Shown piece by piece: positions 61,620-64,000 of a stretch of DNA of 64,000 nucleotides. The notes under the pieces are model-generated. The model had not been told where the DNA came from, did no database searches, and was given only the letters and a program-made list of their open reading frames with translations. The stretch is from Alcanivoracaceae bacterium (GTDB lineage Bacteria; Pseudomonadota; Gammaproteobacteria; Pseudomonadales; Alcanivoracaceae), in the NCBI GenBank assembly GCA_023146255.1, contig JAGLCJ010000007.1:1-64000 (forward strand). Direction: 5' to 3'. Numbering within the stretch: position 1 is the first letter of the stretch; each line of letters opens with the position of its first letter. Both the position numbers and the translations under genes were made by a program.

Positions 61620-64000
61620 TTGATTCTGCTTCCCGACGACACCCTGTTCCCCACCGGCGGCGATCACTATCGCCACTGGCGCGGGCTGGACGACGGCTCG
61701 CTGGCCGTCACGCTGGCGACACTGGCCCGGGAAACCCCCGGCCTGATTCTGCTGGTCACACCGGACCCCGGCCGCGCCCAGCAGCTGCATGACAGCCTGA
61801 GTTTCTATCTGGCCAATGATCCGGCCCTGCCGTTGCGGCTGTTCCCGGACTGGGAAACCCTGCCGTGGGATCTGTTCTCGCCGCATCAGGACATCATCAG
61901 CGATCGCATTGAAGTGCTGCACCGGCTGCCCTCGCTGCAACGCGGCATTCTGGTGACCCCGGTCAGCACCCTGATGCAGCGATTGGCGCCGCGCAGCCAT
62001 ATCGACGGCAACAGTTTTGTCCTCAAGGTCGGCGAGCGTTTCGACATGGAGGCCACCCGCTCACGACTTGCCGCCGCCGGCTATCGGCAGCGCGATAACG
62101 TCTATGAGCATGGTGAGTTCGCCGTGCGCGGCGCCATCATGGATATTTTCCCGATGGGCGCCGAGCAACCTTTCCGCATCGAGTTGTTCGATGACGAAAT
62201 CGAATCGTTGCGACTGTTTGATCCGGACAGCCAGCGCTCCAGTGAAACAGTGGCGGATATCACCCTGCTGCCGGCGGCAGAGTTCCCACTTGGTGACGAA
62301 GGCATCAGCCATTTCCGCAGCGCCTTTCGGCAGCGTTTCGACGTCGATCATCGCCACTGCACCCTGTATCAGGATGTCTCCGAAGGTCTGGCCAGCGGCG
62401 GTCTGGAATACTACCTACCGCTATTCTTTGATCAGCTTGCCAGCCTGTTTGATTATCTGCCGAGCAATGCTCGAGTGGTGCAGATGGCCGGCTGCGAGGA
62501 AGCGGCCGAGCATTTCTGGCAGGAAGCCGGCAATCGTTATGAAAGCCGTCGTCACGATATCCGCCGGCCAATTCTCTCGCCGGTGGAAATTTTCCTGCGC
62601 CCGGATGAACTCAATGGTGGCCTCAAGTCGCGGCCACGGGCGCGCCAGCATGCGGACGAAGGCATAGCCTTTGCATTTGATCCACTACCGGATTTTTCCG
62701 TCGACTCGCACAGTGACCAGAATCCCTTTACCGGTGTACAAGCCTTCGCCAAGCAGCACCCTGAATTGCGGGTACTGGTTTGTGCAGAAACGGCCGGACG
62801 GCGCGAAGCGTTATTGCCGCTGATGCAGAAAGCCGGCGTGCAGCCACAACTGGCGGACAACTGGCCGGCATTTCTTGCCAACCCGGCGCCCTGGCAACTT
62901 ACCGTTGGTGAGCTGGACCGCGGTTTCTGGTCAGCACGCGACAATATTCTGGTGCTGGCTGAGTCGCAGCTCTATGGCGAACGCATCTTGCAGCGCCGGC
63001 GCCGCAAAACCTCGGATGCCAGCGCACCGGAGAATGCTTTCCGCTCGCTTGGCGAACTGACCCCAGGCACGCCGGTGGTGCATATCGATCATGGCATCGG
63101 CCGATATCAGGGCCTGGTGCATATGCAGATTGATGGCCAACAGCATGAACTGCTGCTGCTCGAATATGCCGGTGGCGACAAGATTTATGTGCCGGTGGCC
63201 AGCCTGCACCTGATCAGCCGTTACGGCGCCGGCGATCCCGAACATGCACCGCTGACCCGCCTTGGCTCGGACCAGTGGAGTAAGGCGCGCCAGCGCGCTG
63301 CGGAAAAAATTCACGATGTAGCCGCCGAGCTGCTCAACACCTGGGCCAGACGGGAAGCGAAGAAAGGCCGCTCATTCAAACTTGACACCGAGGAATATCG
63401 ACGTTTCTCTGCCGGCTTTCCGTTTGAGGAAACCCCGGACCAGCAGCAAACCATTGAAGCCGTGCTGGCCGATATGGCCCGCGCCAAACCGATGGATCGG
63501 CTGGTCTGCGGTGATGTCGGTTTCGGCAAAACCGAAGTGGCCATGCGCGCCGCCTTCGCCGCCGTGCAGAACGGCACCCAGGTCGCTGTGCTGGTGCCCA
63601 CCACCCTGCTTGCCCAGCAGCACTTTGAAACCTTCAGCGACCGCTTTGCCGATTGGCCAGTCAGCGTCGAAGTACTGAACCGGTTTCGCAGTGGCAAGGA
63701 GAAGACCGACGCCCTGAAGCGCCTCAAGGACGGCAAGGTCGACATTCTGATCGGCACCCATCAGCTGCTTCAGGAAGGCGTCGAGTTCAGGGATCTCGGC
63801 CTGATCATTGTCGATGAAGAACACCGCTTCGGCGTGCGCCATAAGGAGCGACTGAAGCAGATGCGCGCCGAGTGCGACATGCTGACCCTGACCGCGACTC
63901 CCATTCCGCGCACCCTGAATATGTCACTGGCCGGTCTGCGCGAGATTTCCATTATCGCCACGCCTCCGCAGCGAAGGCTGTCAGTGAAGACCTTTGTTCA
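61620..64000 (+). CDS. mfd: Transcription-repair coupling factor, partial
   Basis: The gene runs past the right edge; about 794 of roughly 1150 residues are visible. The N-terminal UvrB-like part (FPDWETLPWDLFSPHQDIIS, EHGEFAVRGAIMDIFPMG), the RNA-polymerase-interacting domain (VVHIDHGIGRYQGLVHMQ) and the translocase start (Walker A GDVGFGKTEVA near residue 628, LIIVDEEHRFGV) are present. It removes stalled RNA polymerase and recruits UvrA. No ATG fits: the TTG at 61620 with GAGG upstream is the best start. Confidence 0.95.
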   Translation, partial: MILLPDDTLFPTGGDHYRHWRGLDDGSLAVTLATLARETPGLILLVTPDPGRAQQLHDSLSFYLANDPALPLRLFPDWETLPWDLFSPHQDIISDRIEVLHRLPSLQRGILVTPVSTLMQRLAPRSHIDGNSFVLKVGERFDMEATRSRLAAAGYRQRDNVYEHGEFAVRGAIMDIFPMGAEQPFRIELFDDEIESLRLFDPDSQRSSETVADITLLPAAEFPLGDEGISHFRSAFRQRFDVDHRHCTLYQDVSEGLASGGLEYYLPLFFDQLASLFDYLPSNARVVQMAGCEEAAEHFWQEAGNRYESRRHDIRRPILSPVEIFLRPDELNGGLKSRPRARQHADEGIAFAFDPLPDFSVDSHSDQNPFTGVQAFAKQHPELRVLVCAETAGRREALLPLMQKAGVQPQLADNWPAFLANPAPWQLTVGELDRGFWSARDNILVLAESQLYGERILQRRRRKTSDASAPENAFRSLGELTPGTPVVHIDHGIGRYQGLVHMQIDGQQHELLLLEYAGGDKIYVPVASLHLISRYGAGDPEHAPLTRLGSDQWSKARQRAAEKIHDVAAELLNTWARREAKKGRSFKLDTEEYRRFSAGFPFEETPDQQQTIEAVLADMARAKPMDRLVCGDVGFGKTEVAMRAAFAAVQNGTQVAVLVPTTLLAQQHFETFSDRFADWPVSVEVLNRFRSGKEKTDALKRLKDGKVDILIGTHQLLQEGVEFRDLGLIIVDEEHRFGVRHKERLKQMRAECDMLTLTATPIPRTLNMSLAGLREISIIATPPQRRLSVKTFV

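Overview
This window is an ordinary, gene-dense stretch of gammaproteobacterial chromosome with moderately high GC. The gene content points to a Pseudomonas / Oceanospirillales-type organism. It carries a complete Na+-translocating NADH:quinone reductase operon with its maturation genes, a CyaB-type membrane adenylate cyclase, a moxR-DUF58-tgpA operon, the long Pseudomonas-type TrpS, and an order (murB, phosphatase, kdsB, lpxK, exbD, exbB, comEC, lolD/lolC, a glycerophosphodiesterase, nqr, gap, mfd) that, from memory, closely follows the P. aeruginosa order around nqr. I cannot name the species; an Alcanivorax-like marine bacterium is a guess based mainly on the intergenic repeats. I see no prophage, insertion sequence, CRISPR array or obvious genomic island.

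Layout. 0-7.7 kb: tRNA-Ser(GGA), a thioesterase-like gene and a YdjA-type nitroreductase (minus strand); then cyaB and an AbgT transporter overlapping by one base (plus); then queF, the yadGH exporter and a histidine phosphatase (minus). 7.8-24.4 kb: a minus-strand run with mostly tiny gaps or overlaps, in transcription order trpS, scpA, scpB, rluB, trpF, trpB, trpA, accD, folC, dedD, cvpA, purF, metZ, moxR, DUF58, tgpA. It links chromosome segregation, rRNA modification, tryptophan, fatty-acid, folate, purine and methionine synthesis. 24.45-25.07 kb: the only gap over 300 bases, filled by two copies, in opposite orientation, of a structured repeat whose long arms differ between copies but stay self-complementary. 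25.1-28.4 kb: yciO, an RNase AM-type PHP gene, yciB, yciI and an SH3/anchor protein. 28.4-39.3 kb: cell-envelope genes murB, LMW phosphatase, kdsB, lpxK, msbA, exbD, exbB, comEC, then DUF2062, lolD and lolC.

39.4-47.8 kb is the more accessory part: a secreted Ala/Pro/Glu-rich repeat protein, agmatine catabolism (aguA, aguB) behind a strong terminator hairpin, an ABC exporter with an HlyD-type adaptor, and a glycerophosphodiester phosphodiesterase. 47.8-56.5 kb: a patatin-like lipase and the nqrABCDEF-apbE-nqrM operon. 56.5-64 kb: a long-type GAPDH, tesB, a CbbR-like LysR regulator divergent from a Thermus-type isocitrate dehydrogenase, and the start of mfd, which runs off the right edge.

The most interesting signal is the repeat pair at 24.6-25.0 kb. 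Secondary points are the tandem C-terminal motif of CyaB, the triple FDP-x-[ST]-GR repeat protein, the terminator placed directly before aguA, the hairpin inside the apbE signal-peptide codons, and the LysR/isocitrate dehydrogenase pair.
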